Below are positions 1-8,087 of a DNA stretch of 64,000 nt, one piece after another. A model generated the notes under the pieces. The model was not told where the DNA came from, did not search any database, and saw only the letters and a program-made list of their open reading frames with translations. The stretch's first letter is position 1, and each line of letters starts with the position of its first letter. Source of the DNA: Caldilineaceae bacterium. Lineage in GTDB: Bacteria > Chloroflexota > Anaerolineae > Caldilineales > Caldilineaceae. The stretch covers positions 90,750-154,749 of the forward strand of contig JAJEBF010000061.1 in assembly GCA_022824025.1 (NCBI GenBank), given 5' to 3'. The position numbers and the translations under genes were made by a program.

Positions 1-915
1 GCCCTTCATTTTTGCCCTGGCAAACGCGGCCGCGTCGAGGCCGCTCCCTTCCAGGACCTCCTGCTCCAACTCTCCCGCCTCTGCCTCCGCATCCCACATC
101 TTCGGGCCATAGATGGGCGCAGTGAAACTGATCTCCTTCTCGTCGTAACGGCTCTGCTCCTTCGCCCCATCAGAGACGATGAACAGTCCCCCGGTGTCGT
201 GCTTCTTGGCAATGTCCCCTGTTAGCATTCTGCTGAAACGACCCTGCTCCTGCCGCAATGCCAAGTATCGGTTGCACAGATAGCTCTGTACGCTGGCGAG
301 CAAAAGGCTGCGCAACCAGCGGTTCGACATCCGTTTCCCGCCCTGCAGCAACTCCCATCCCCGCCGCACATTCGCGCCGTTCTGCCCCAGGCGTTGCGGG
401 CCGTAGAAATTAGGGAGCCCGCAGCCGCGCAACTGGCCCGCAATCGCATCCGCCCGCGTCTTCGCCTGCCCTGCCTCGACCGAAAGGTCCGTAACCGTTA
501 TCGTGAAGCGGTTGCCCAGGAGGTGGCCCTTCTTGAGCTTGTTGCGGTGAAGCCGCGCCCAATTCACCTCCACCGCCGACTTCTCACTGATGCGCGATGG
601 CGCCTCTCGCACAAACGCCTCGTCTACGTGGCCGACCAGTAAGCTGAACGTCTGCGTCGTCCGCGCAAACTTGTCCTTCATGCCGGCAAATCCAACGGCG
701 CCGTAGGGCAGGTGGAACGTCTCGGCCAGGCCCCGCGCGACTTCACGAGTGGTCAGCTTCTCTTTCGTAATGTTGACATAAAGATGCTGACCGGCGCCGC
801 TCGCCTCGTATAGAGGAATCTCCTCGACGATAAAGGCGTCCGGCGCAGCCCGCAACTGTCCGCCGAGCCCCGGCAGCCCATCTGTACTGTACGGCAGCTT
901 CAAATTCAATTCCAC
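1..915 (-). CDS. truD: tRNA pseudouridine synthase D, partial (3' end outside the window)
   Basis: Pseudouridine synthase of the TruD family, which modifies U13 of tRNA(Glu) in E. coli. About 305 residues are visible and the frame runs off the left edge, so the C-terminus is missing. The reading starts at a GTG at 915; the only upstream in-frame stop is a TGA at 948-946 and there is no ATG between. The family core motif GFAGMKDKFARTTQ lies at residues 75-88, with the presumed catalytic Asp at 81. A second family motif, NFYGPQRLG, lies at 169-177, and the RNA-contact stretch HRNKLKKGHLLGNRF at about 123-137. The first 60 residues match the TruD pattern of a short strand followed by a FxVEE segment. 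It lies 103 bases downstream of the methyltransferase gene on the same strand. Identification rests on motifs and their order and is firm. Confidence 0.93.
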   Translation of the reverse strand, partial: MELNLKLPYSTDGLPGLGGQLRAAPDAFIVEEIPLYEASGAGQHLYVNITKEKLTTREVARGLAETFHLPYGAVGFAGMKDKFARTTQTFSLLVGHVDEAFVREAPSRISEKSAVEVNWARLHRNKLKKGHLLGNRFTITVTDLSVEAGQAKTRADAIAGQLRGCGLPNFYGPQRLGQNGANVRRGWELLQGGKRMSNRWLRSLLLASVQSYLCNRYLALRQEQGRFSRMLTGDIAKKHDTGGLFIVSDGAKEQSRYDEKEISFTAPIYGPKMWDAEAEAGELEQEVLEGSGLDAAAFARAKMKG

Positions 916-1018
916 GTAAATTTCAGGCCTTCCAGCCTGTCCACATCATCTGGCATCCATTATAGCGGACCGGCGCGCTCTGCTCAGGAAGAAACGTTCC
1001 AATGACAAAGGCCCCCGC

Positions 1019-1654
1019 CTACCCGTCAGTGAAATAGAGCAGGCTGTAACAAAACGGAGTGCCCCGCCGTCCCCCGTAGCGAAATCCCGCCTCCTCCAAC
1101 CAGTGTCGAACCGTTCGCTGCCTTGCATATCCAGTATGGGGCAACTCCTCGCTGACCGCCACACGCCCACCCGGCCTGAGAACGCGACGCAACTCCTCCA
1201 TCGCAAAGAGAGGTTGCGGCATCTCGGATAGGGTCGCGATTGCCACTGCCGCGTCCACACTGGCGTTCTCCAGCGGCAGTTTGTAAGCGCCGCAATGGTG
1301 GAAACTGACGCGCGACGCAAAACCGGCGCTCTCAACCCTGGCGCGGGCCGCCTCCACCATCGACGCCTGAATATCCACCGCGTGAACACGCCCCCTGCTT
1401 CCTACCTGGCGGGCCATTTCCACCGTGAACACACCCGTGCCGCAACCCAAATCCAGTACCGTCTCGCCAGGTCCGATCCCGAACGGACCCAGCGTGGCAA
1501 CTGGATCCCGGTAGCGCATGCGCGCCGGATGATCGAGGAGATTGCGCAACGGCGCAGGATACGGCCGCGGCCGGTTTCGATGAGCGATCCGCCCACCTAT
1601 CTGCGCGCCCACGGCGAAGCCCAGGCATCGTATCAGAAGATTTCCCAAACCCAT
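1019..1654 (-). CDS. class I SAM-dependent methyltransferase
   Basis: A 211-residue methyltransferase with the Rossmann-like SAM fold. Motif I, VLDLGCGTG, is at residues 66-74, an acidic motif II (VHAVDIQ) follows about 20 residues later, and the post-motif region RVLRPGGRVAVSE is near residue 165. This pattern is typical of the Methyltransf_11/25 group, whose members act on small molecules, quinones or lipids. The first 20 residues are hydrophobic (MGLGNLLIRCLGFAVG) and could hold the enzyme at the membrane. The substrate cannot be read from the sequence. It sits between the ArsA-like ATPase gene (55 bases upstream) and truD on the same strand. An arsenite methyltransferase role would be a guess from the neighbour only; the Cys set of ArsM is not visible. 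Confidence 0.85.
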   Translation of the reverse strand: MGLGNLLIRCLGFAVGAQIGGRIAHRNRPRPYPAPLRNLLDHPARMRYRDPVATLGPFGIGPGETVLDLGCGTGVFTVEMARQVGSRGRVHAVDIQASMVEAARARVESAGFASRVSFHHCGAYKLPLENASVDAAVAIATLSEMPQPLFAMEELRRVLRPGGRVAVSEELPHTGYARQRTVRHWLEEAGFRYGGRRGTPFCYSLLYFTDG

Positions 1655-1709
1655 TTGACAAGAGTCCCTGGCTGGCGCGCGGCCGCCACTGCGTGCGCCA
1701 GACCGCCGC

Positions 1710-2951
1710 TCACTGGCTTCTGCATGGGAAACGGATGCTCAGCATTCCCCCGGCAAAGACCGCTCCGCTGGCCTCCCGTTGCGCCAGAACCGTCGGGAGC
1801 AGGTATTCACGCTTGAAGTTTCCAATCGAAATGAACAGCTCATCGCCCCGCTTCGTCAGTCGGATCTTGTCCAGCTCTATGTGCGGTAAAGGCAATTTGA
1901 GAACGAAATCGTCGCCCTCCTCCGCAACCTCCTGCGCTCGGCCCACAAACATCACGTCACCCGGGTCCCGTTCACCGTACAACTCATCCGCTAACGACTG
2001 CAAGGGCGCAATGCCAACCATCTCCTCGCTGCGCCAGCCGCTGTACAGAAGCGGCAGCGGATAGAAATCCCGCTCGATTTCGGCCAGATACCGGGCCTGC
2101 TGCGTCTGAAGCTGGCGCAAATACGGGTCGCTGCTTGGCGCCGAAACCGCTGCCCCCTGCTGTCCCGTTCCCTCGCCTTCCCCTCTGTCGACGCTTCCCG
2201 CCGCGCGCACACCAGGCAGAATTCGGTTGACCACCACCCCATCCACCGGACATCCGTATAACGACAAGTACGTTACAGCCCGGGCTCCCTCCTTGATCAC
2301 CATTTTCTCCGGATTGACGACAACACGGTAGCTGGTGGTCTTGGGATCGCTCAAAACCTCCTGCAACGCCTTTACATCATCCACCAGCTTGGGCAGACCA
2401 GCCAGCGCGTCCTGCTCCGGCATCAGCCGACCCAACAGGCCCCCGGTCAGACGCATCGCCGTATCTCCCCAACCAAAGAAGCGCTCGACATACCACTGAA
2501 AGCTCTGCGGCATCGCCAGCAACCGCATCGACTCGCCCGTCGGCGCCGCATCTACAATGACCCGGTCAAATTCATCCGTCGTCGCATAGCGGTAAATATG
2601 CAGCAGGCTGAAAATCTCTTCCATGCCCGGAAGGATCGCCATCTCCTCCGCAACCGTCCTGCTCATACCCTGCTTTTGCAGAATCTTGCCCATGTAGTTC
2701 TGCAACGCGCCCCAATTCTTTCGAACTTCATCAACAACGTTAATCTCTTGCGCAAACAGGTTGGACGTCACCTCGGTTGGTTCGCTCTGCAGCGGCCTGT
2801 CCAGGCTGTCTGCCAGGCTGTGGGCGATATCTGTGCTGACCACGAGCGTCTGGGACCCCATCTGCGCGCAGCGCAGCGCCGTCGCCGCCGCTGTCGTGGT
2901 CTTGCCAACCCCTCCCTTACCCAAAAAAAGAAGTATGCGCACAGTCTCCAC
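1710..2951 (-). CDS. ArsA/GET3-family ATPase with C-terminal HSP20-like domain
   Basis: A 413-residue P-loop ATPase of the ArsA/GET3 (SIMIBI) class. The deviant Walker A motif GKGGVGKTTT is at residues 11-20, followed by the switch-type region STDIAHSLADSL and, mid-protein, VIVDAAPTGE. Only one ATPase domain is present, unlike classical two-domain ArsA; single-domain members act as dimers. From about residue 330 a beta-rich tail (LPHIELDKIRLTKRGDELFI) matches the ArsA HSP20-like domain often fused in such proteins. No arsB or arsD homologue is visible nearby, so arsenite pumping is not supported; a role in membrane-protein handling is equally possible. The gene is 50 bases downstream of a gene for a protein with one C-terminal membrane segment on the same strand, which may be a partner. 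Confidence 0.88.
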   Translation of the reverse strand: METVRILLFLGKGGVGKTTTAAATALRCAQMGSQTLVVSTDIAHSLADSLDRPLQSEPTEVTSNLFAQEINVVDEVRKNWGALQNYMGKILQKQGMSRTVAEEMAILPGMEEIFSLLHIYRYATTDEFDRVIVDAAPTGESMRLLAMPQSFQWYVERFFGWGDTAMRLTGGLLGRLMPEQDALAGLPKLVDDVKALQEVLSDPKTTSYRVVVNPEKMVIKEGARAVTYLSLYGCPVDGVVVNRILPGVRAAGSVDRGEGEGTGQQGAAVSAPSSDPYLRQLQTQQARYLAEIERDFYPLPLLYSGWRSEEMVGIAPLQSLADELYGERDPGDVMFVGRAQEVAEEGDDFVLKLPLPHIELDKIRLTKRGDELFISIGNFKREYLLPTVLAQREASGAVFAGGMLSIRFPCRSQ

Positions 2952-3001
2952 CCCAATTCAACACGGAAGGCGCAGGGAGTCCAGCTACGCGCCGCGTTCC
3001 C

Positions 3002-3712
3002 CTAATTGCCACTCCCTTCCGTTCTCCCGCCGCTCCTGCCCCTTCGCACCAGCGCCGCCCCTGCCAGCGCCGCCAGCAGCGCGCCCGCCGCCACATAGAG
3101 GGCAGCCGCACGGCTCAAACCGAACCAACCCCGAATCCGCCACCAATAGAAGGGCAGTTGGGCCCAATAGCCCCACCTCAGATGCCAACGATGTCCAATT
3201 GACATCACATACTTGCCCATCTGATTGTCCCGACTCCAGACCACAAGATAGCAACGCCCACCGACCAGAGTGCGGGTGTCGATCGTCGGACCAGGGAAGT
3301 ACCTGGCACGGGTCAGAACATCCTTTACCGGCTGCAGAAGCTCGGTCGGCGGCGGCGCGACGATCGCGCTGTAGCCCCGCGGCAGCTCCAATGGCACTTC
3401 ATGCATGTCCGCGCTGTACGGCAGGCTCCGCGCCACAACCGCAAACGCCGGCGCCGCCGCAAGGCCCTGAGAAAGGACCGGCACAAACATCTGCGCCCGC
3501 AGACGGTCGCCGGCCCTACAGTCAACCCGGTACACATGCGTCTCGCCAAACCGCCCGAACGCGCCAAATAGCAGCCTCTTCCGGCTGAAATCAGTGAACG
3601 ACTCACCGTCCACCAACTGGTTGCCCGGTCGGCTGCCGAATACAGGAACGCTTCCCGCAAGGTCGACACCTGGCGCCGGACGGTCGTCAGCTTTAGCGCC
3701 TGCCTCGGTCAC
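3002..3712 (-). CDS. hypothetical protein with C-terminal membrane anchor
   Basis: A 236-residue protein of no family I recognise. There is no N-terminal signal peptide. Residues about 45-175 are beta-rich with alternating hydrophobic residues and could form one globular domain, vaguely like the jelly-roll domains of secreted or membrane-bound proteins. A single strong membrane segment spans about 203-222, followed by a short basic tail (RRGRSGGR). This is the layout of a tail-anchored or type II-like protein. It is the first gene of the run that continues with the ArsA/GET3-like ATPase, 50 bases downstream. Since GET3 proteins handle tail-anchored substrates in eukaryotes and archaea, the pairing is suggestive, but that is inference. 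Confidence 0.6.
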   Translation of the reverse strand: MTEAGAKADDRPAPGVDLAGSVPVFGSRPGNQLVDGESFTDFSRKRLLFGAFGRFGETHVYRVDCRAGDRLRAQMFVPVLSQGLAAAPAFAVVARSLPYSADMHEVPLELPRGYSAIVAPPPTELLQPVKDVLTRARYFPGPTIDTRTLVGGRCYLVVWSRDNQMGKYVMSIGHRWHLRWGYWAQLPFYWWRIRGWFGLSRAAALYVAAGALLAALAGAALVRRGRSGGRTEGSGN

Positions 3713-3918
3713 AATCCCTCCTGTAAGAGAATACGTTTAGGCATCGCCGCGCGTTGCAGTTCGGTATCACGGGCAAGAGTCTATCACCCGCGCCCGCGCT
3801 ACGTCAACCGAAACCCGTCCTGGCCGCGCCCATATCAACCCCGCCAAGCCCTTTTTGGGTCCTGCCAACAATGGTCAGAATCTTGGAATTCCCAAGAAAT
3901 TTATGGTACGCTTCAAAC

Positions 3919-5232
3919 ATGAATCTCCGCGTTCTTGTCCAACTTGCCCTCGTACACGTTGGGATCTCCATAACCGTTGTTCCAGTCACCAGCACACTGA
4001 ATCGCGTGATGATCGCCGACATGCAGATGCCGGTAACGCTGGTTGCCGTCCTCGTAGCCTTACCCTACCTGCTCTCTCCTCTTCAGATATTTTTGGGCAA
4101 CTGGTCGGATCGCCATCCGGCCGCCGACTACCACCGCACTCCCTGGATCCTCCTCGGCGGATTTCTCGCGGCAACCGGCAGTTACTTCACGGTCCACGTG
4201 GCCTATCTGCTAGACCAAAACTTCCTTATGGGTCTTGGGGCCGCAGCCATCGTCTTTTGCCTGTGGGGAGCTGGGATCAACGCCGCCTCGGTCAGCTATC
4301 TCTCGCTCGTGACCGAGCTTGCCGACGAGAATGGCCGCAGTCGAGCCGTAAGCATTATGTGGACCGCAATGATCGCGTCGACGATCGCGACCAGTCTGGG
4401 TCTCTCCCGTATGTTGGCAACGCCTGCCCCCCTTTCGAAGGAAACGCTTCTCACCGCCTTCGGTGTGATCTGCCTGGTTTCCGTCATATTTGTCCTTGTC
4501 GGCAGTTACCGAATCGAGCCGCGCGCATCATCCAGAACTGATCAGCCCGCCAACAGCGCCGACGACCCAATGCTGGTGTTGCGCTTGCTGGCCGTGAACC
4601 CCCAGGCCCGCCGATTCTTTATCTATCTGATGATCGTGCTGATCAGCATCCACGCACAGGACGTTCTGCTTGAACCGTTCGGCGCAGAAGCTTTGGGCAT
4701 GTCGGTCGCAGTCACTTCACGACTGACTTCGATCTGGGGAACGGGCATCTTCGTCACCCTCCTGGCCGGAATCCTGTTCGTTAGGCGCTATGGAAAAAAG
4801 ACGGGCGCGAATGCCGGCGCATACGTGACTGCCGCGGCCTTCGCCTCCATTGTCGTGTCCGGGCTTCTTGGCAATTCAAACCTGTTTGTCGGCTCCGTAT
4901 TTCTGTTGGGGCTGGGCGGCGGCCTCATGACCGTCAGCAATCTCAGTTTCATGCTGGACATGACAGTGCCTCAAGCCGCCGGCCTCTACATTGGCGCATG
5001 GAGCGTCGCCAATTTCGCCGGTCAGGCCATCGGCAATATCATCAGCGGCGTCCTGTGGGATCTCTTCTACTGGTTGACGGGCAACCCGCTCATGGGCTAT
5101 GCCGCCGTCTTTTCTCTGGAAATCGCCGGCCTGCTTCTGGCGGTCTGGCTCTTCCGCTCCATAGACGTGGAAAAGTTCCGCCGACAGGCCGAAGTGCGGC
5201 TGCCAAACGTTCTCTCTCTCGTCACTGAGTAA
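3919..5232 (+). CDS. BCD/PucC-family MFS transporter
   Basis: A 437-residue integral membrane protein with about 12 hydrophobic segments. The opening MNLRVLVQLALVHVGI, the following GxxxVPVTSTLNRVMI segment and the loop GNWSDRHPAADYHRTPWI fit the PucC/BCD group of the major facilitator superfamily, named for bacteriochlorophyll-related roles in phototrophs. Many non-phototrophic Chloroflexota carry members whose substrate is unknown. No bacteriochlorophyll or light-harvesting gene is visible here, so a pigment role is not supported. I chose the ATG at 3919; the frame is open back to 3754, but the extra residues are proline-rich and unlike the family. The gene is divergent from the ArsA-linked gene at 3712. 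Confidence 0.85.
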   Translation: MNLRVLVQLALVHVGISITVVPVTSTLNRVMIADMQMPVTLVAVLVALPYLLSPLQIFLGNWSDRHPAADYHRTPWILLGGFLAATGSYFTVHVAYLLDQNFLMGLGAAAIVFCLWGAGINAASVSYLSLVTELADENGRSRAVSIMWTAMIASTIATSLGLSRMLATPAPLSKETLLTAFGVICLVSVIFVLVGSYRIEPRASSRTDQPANSADDPMLVLRLLAVNPQARRFFIYLMIVLISIHAQDVLLEPFGAEALGMSVAVTSRLTSIWGTGIFVTLLAGILFVRRYGKKTGANAGAYVTAAAFASIVVSGLLGNSNLFVGSVFLLGLGGGLMTVSNLSFMLDMTVPQAAGLYIGAWSVANFAGQAIGNIISGVLWDLFYWLTGNPLMGYAAVFSLEIAGLLLAVWLFRSIDVEKFRRQAEVRLPNVLSLVTE

Positions 5233-5443
5233 CTCGCCGCCTGCATCAAAACCCCGGCGCGGGCACTGGCCATTCATGTCCCGAGCCTTCCCCAGCTATG
5301 CGCTGTGCCGTTCGTCTGTGCTATACTGAAACCATGGCACTGGCAAACCAGACCGATTTGGGTGCCGCCTACAACGGACCTTCCGACATCCGGCATCAGA
5401 ATATGTGCCCCAGGACTATCTCTCAGCCCTTGAGGACGGTAGC

Positions 5444-5743
5444 ATGGTCAAAGTCTTACTGAGTTACGATATGCGGGAAGGGCACGAAGAAGACTGTCAG
5501 CGGTATGTCGTTCAGACCCTGGCCCCTGGTCTGGCGCAGTTGGGCCTGCGCATTACCGATGCCTGGTACACTCTCTGGGGAGAAGCCCCCCAAATCCTTG
5601 GCGGAGGCGTCCTTGAAGATAAGGAAGATGCCGCCCGGATTTTGCGCTCTGATGAATGGCAGGAACTGATCGCCGGTCTGGAACCGTTCGTAGAAAACTT
5701 CAAGGTCCGCGTCGTCGACGCCAACGGCCGCTTCCAATTCTGA
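5444..5743 (+). CDS. small hypothetical protein, possible dimeric alpha/beta-barrel fold
   Basis: A 99-residue soluble protein starting at the ATG at 5444, which is preceded by GAGG about ten bases upstream; a longer reading from a GTG at 5405 is possible but adds an unconvincing leader. It opens with a strand-like VKVLLSYDM and ends with a strand-like FKVRVVDANGRFQF; between them are two amphipathic helices. This is the size and pattern of ferredoxin-like or dimeric alpha/beta-barrel proteins (NIPSNAP/Dabb type). No catalytic residues stand out. It is followed after 37 bases by the gene at 5781 on the same strand. Confidence 0.6.
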   Translation: MVKVLLSYDMREGHEEDCQRYVVQTLAPGLAQLGLRITDAWYTLWGEAPQILGGGVLEDKEDAARILRSDEWQELIAGLEPFVENFKVRVVDANGRFQF

Positions 5744-5780
5744 ACCGCCAGCGATCCCGACGCGTCTCTTCGCAATTCCT

Positions 5781-6653
5781 ATGGCTTTTGCCCCGTCGCT
5801 CAAAAACTCCGTCGCCGCCACACACCGGCAGAACGCATCACAACCTTCCGCACAACTGCTCCACAATGCCGCTTCTGCCGTGGGCAGACCATTGGCGCTT
5901 GTCGTCTTCCTTGAAAATGTCGGCCACATCCACGGTGTCAATCTGCCCCGCTGGGCCATGGCGGCAATCGACTGGCTGACTGAAGAGTACGCCAAATGCC
6001 AGCTCCGCCTGCTCGGCGCCTACCGCCGCTACAACCGCATCCTGATCCTTGAAGATGACGATGCCACCGCCGCCAATCTGACCAGCGCCCTGATCGAGCT
6101 CAGCGTCAACCATTCCGTCGATCAGCTTCTGCTCGTGCATGGTCAGATTCGCTGCCTGATCGGGTACAAGGGGCAGGAGCTTGTCGACGCAGCCGCGTTC
6201 GACCAACTGCTCGCCCGCTATGCGGCGGACAGCTCCCTGCTCGACCTGCGCATCGTGTACGGGGTCAACTGCTACGGCGCCAGCCTGGCTCCCACATGGC
6301 TGGCCCTGGGCGCGCAGGCGGTCAACGGCGCGCAAGCCGTCAACTGGCTTCCAGAGCCAAGCCTCAGCCTCTTTCTGTCCAAGTGGTTGAATGGCGCCCC
6401 CTTTAGCGAAGCTGTCGTTTCCAGCGCCAGCCGCGCTCGCGCGATCGGTAAAATCCTTTGGCCCGATCAGGTCGACGGCAGTGAACACCCACACATGGCC
6501 GGAAGCCGCCAGATCGTCTACGGCCGGCGGGACGTGACAATCGCCTCGCCAACGGGCAGAATTCGAACCGCCCAATTGACAACAGCCCACAAGGTCGAAG
6601 CCGCCGAACATCCCCGACACGCGGCAAACGGCCATACCCTTACTGCAGACTAA
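5781..6653 (+). CDS. hypothetical protein, possible caspase-like (CHAT/C11-like) domain
   Basis: A 290-residue protein that I cannot place in a named family. The first 35 residues are polar and the last 60 look disordered (many H, A, R, T). The core, residues about 80-225, alternates strands and helices. Two spots resemble the active-site surroundings of caspase-fold peptidases: a hydrophobic strand ending in His-Gly (DQLLLVHGQ, H120) and, 44 residues later, a strand ending in Asn-Cys (LRIVYGVNCYGAS, C164) followed by a helix and the GAQAVNG segment. That spacing and order are usual for CHAT and C11 domains. A strand RILILEDDD at about 86-93 would precede them. This is inference from pattern only. 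The next gene, for an HD-domain protein, starts 10 bases downstream and is probably in the same operon. Confidence 0.55.
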   Translation: MAFAPSLKNSVAATHRQNASQPSAQLLHNAASAVGRPLALVVFLENVGHIHGVNLPRWAMAAIDWLTEEYAKCQLRLLGAYRRYNRILILEDDDATAANLTSALIELSVNHSVDQLLLVHGQIRCLIGYKGQELVDAAAFDQLLARYAADSSLLDLRIVYGVNCYGASLAPTWLALGAQAVNGAQAVNWLPEPSLSLFLSKWLNGAPFSEAVVSSASRARAIGKILWPDQVDGSEHPHMAGSRQIVYGRRDVTIASPTGRIRTAQLTTAHKVEAAEHPRHAANGHTLTAD

Positions 6654-6663
6654 AGGAGCCGCT

Positions 6664-7251
6664 ATGCCCCTGCCCAACCGGAATGAAGCGCTGCAACTAT
6701 TGCATGAATGGGTCGAAACCGAAGGCCTGCGACGCCATATGCTGGCTGTAGAAGCCGCTATGCGCGTCTACGCCCGTCACTATGGCGAAGATGAGGACCT
6801 CTGGGGCATGACCGGCCTGCTCCACGATCTGGACTACGACCGATTTCCCGACATGGACGACCAGGAAAACGGCCATCCCCGCACCGCCCTGCGTCTCTTC
6901 CGAAAGCAGGACTATCCACCGGAATTCATCCACGCCATCGAGGCCCACGCAACCTTCCTCGGCGTCCCCCGCCAGTCGAAACTCGATCAGGCGTTGCTTG
7001 CCTGTGACGAGTTGACCGGCCTCATCCTCGCCTGCGCCTACGTGCGTCCCGACAAAGACCTGCGCAGCGTGAAGCTCAGTTCAGTCAAAAAGAAGTGGAA
7101 GGACAAGCGCTTCACCGCCGCCATCGACCGCGCCGAAAACCTTCACTTCATCGAAGAGCTCGGCGAACCCTTCGATGAGCATGTGCAACGCGTCCTCGAC
7201 GCCATGAAAGAGGTCGCAGCGCAGCTGGGCGTCTCGGGCGAAGAGAGCTAG
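6664..7251 (+). CDS. HD-domain (HDIG) phosphohydrolase-like protein
   Basis: A 195-residue protein of the HD superfamily, metal-dependent phosphohydrolases. His25, the His54-Asp55 doublet in LLHDLDYDRFPD and the later HAIEAHATF and ACDELTGLI segments supply the usual His/Asp metal ligands. The family acts on nucleotides or other phosphate esters; the substrate is unknown. A good ribosome-binding site (AAAGGAGCC) precedes the ATG at 6664, and the gene follows the putative caspase-like gene by 10 bases. It faces the minus-strand TspO-like gene, with 38 bases between the two stop codons. Confidence 0.86.
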   Translation: MPLPNRNEALQLLHEWVETEGLRRHMLAVEAAMRVYARHYGEDEDLWGMTGLLHDLDYDRFPDMDDQENGHPRTALRLFRKQDYPPEFIHAIEAHATFLGVPRQSKLDQALLACDELTGLILACAYVRPDKDLRSVKLSSVKKKWKDKRFTAAIDRAENLHFIEELGEPFDEHVQRVLDAMKEVAAQLGVSGEES

Positions 7252-7289
7252 CCCGCACACAATAGGCCTACAGTCCAACATCGCATCCT

Positions 7290-8069
7290 CTACCGCAGTC
7301 GCGCCGCCGTCATCTGCCGCCCTCCGCGGCGACGCGGCAGCGTTGCCAGGATCATAACCGTCACCGCGGCGGCTGCCGCAAGCGCCGACCAGGCCACCAC
7401 AGGATAAGACCGCTGCCCCACGAAGATAGCCACAAACGCCCAGACAAAAACTCCTCGGTACACATTGTCATGGTTCACGCGGCGGCCCACCTCCCACGCC
7501 ACCAGCGCGCCGGCCGCCAACATAATCACCGTCCACGCTTCCGGGCTTACGCCCCATCCATCCCACCCCAACACATTGAGCGCCGCCGCGCTGTTCGCGA
7601 TGACCGCCACCGATAGCCAGCCGAGATAGATGCGCAGCGCAACATGCAACCACCTCTCGACCGCGGGCAAGCCGGGGTCGCCTACCCGCAACCTGAAAAA
7701 GGCGGCCCAGCCTGTCACTGTCATGAATATGGCAATGGGGAGGGTGTATGGGACCGTCGCAATCCAGCTTGCGGCAACGATCCACATCAGATTTCCCAGC
7801 GCCGTGGCCGAGAGCCACGGCGCAGCCCGGCGTGCGGGCCCACGCTTCGCCTGCCCCGGCAGCCCCTGCCAGATGCCCAGCCCAAACAGGCCAAGGTAGA
7901 TGACCGCCCAGATCGCGAAGGCATATCCTGCCGGCAAAAACAGTTCGGTCGTCTCCTGGCCTGCAATGTCTCCGTTGTTAAAAGGCCCGAAGATCCCGAT
8001 CATGTACGTCAAAACAACCGACCCGGCTATGATAAGCGCATGGACCCATTGAACCGCCGTTGTTCCCAT
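7290..8069 (-). CDS. TspO/MBR-related polytopic membrane protein
   Basis: A 259-residue protein with seven or eight hydrophobic segments. The stretch LPAGYAFAIWAVIYLGL resembles the PxxxFxxxW-IY signature of tryptophan-rich sensory proteins (TspO/MBR), and aromatic residues are frequent, but the protein is longer than the usual five-segment, 160-residue TspO. It ends with basic residues after the last segment. Two starts are possible: GTG at 8075 or ATG at 8069; the ATG is preferred because AGGGA sits 7-8 bases before it. It is the last gene of the minus-strand run from uvsE, 18 bases after the molybdopterin oxidoreductase gene. A role in tetrapyrrole or redox sensing would be inference. Confidence 0.65.
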   Translation of the reverse strand: MGTTAVQWVHALIIAGSVVLTYMIGIFGPFNNGDIAGQETTELFLPAGYAFAIWAVIYLGLFGLGIWQGLPGQAKRGPARRAAPWLSATALGNLMWIVAASWIATVPYTLPIAIFMTVTGWAAFFRLRVGDPGLPAVERWLHVALRIYLGWLSVAVIANSAAALNVLGWDGWGVSPEAWTVIMLAAGALVAWEVGRRVNHDNVYRGVFVWAFVAIFVGQRSYPVVAWSALAAAAAVTVMILATLPRRRGGRQMTAARLR

Positions 8070-8087
8070 CGTCACGTCCCTGATTCC

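Noticed and set aside
1710..2951. Complete arsenite efflux operon
   Set aside because: No arsB, arsD or arsR homologue lies nearby and only one ATPase domain is present.
3919..5232. Bacteriochlorophyll-specific role for the PucC-like carrier
   Set aside because: No photosynthesis genes are visible in the window, and the family is common in non-phototrophs.
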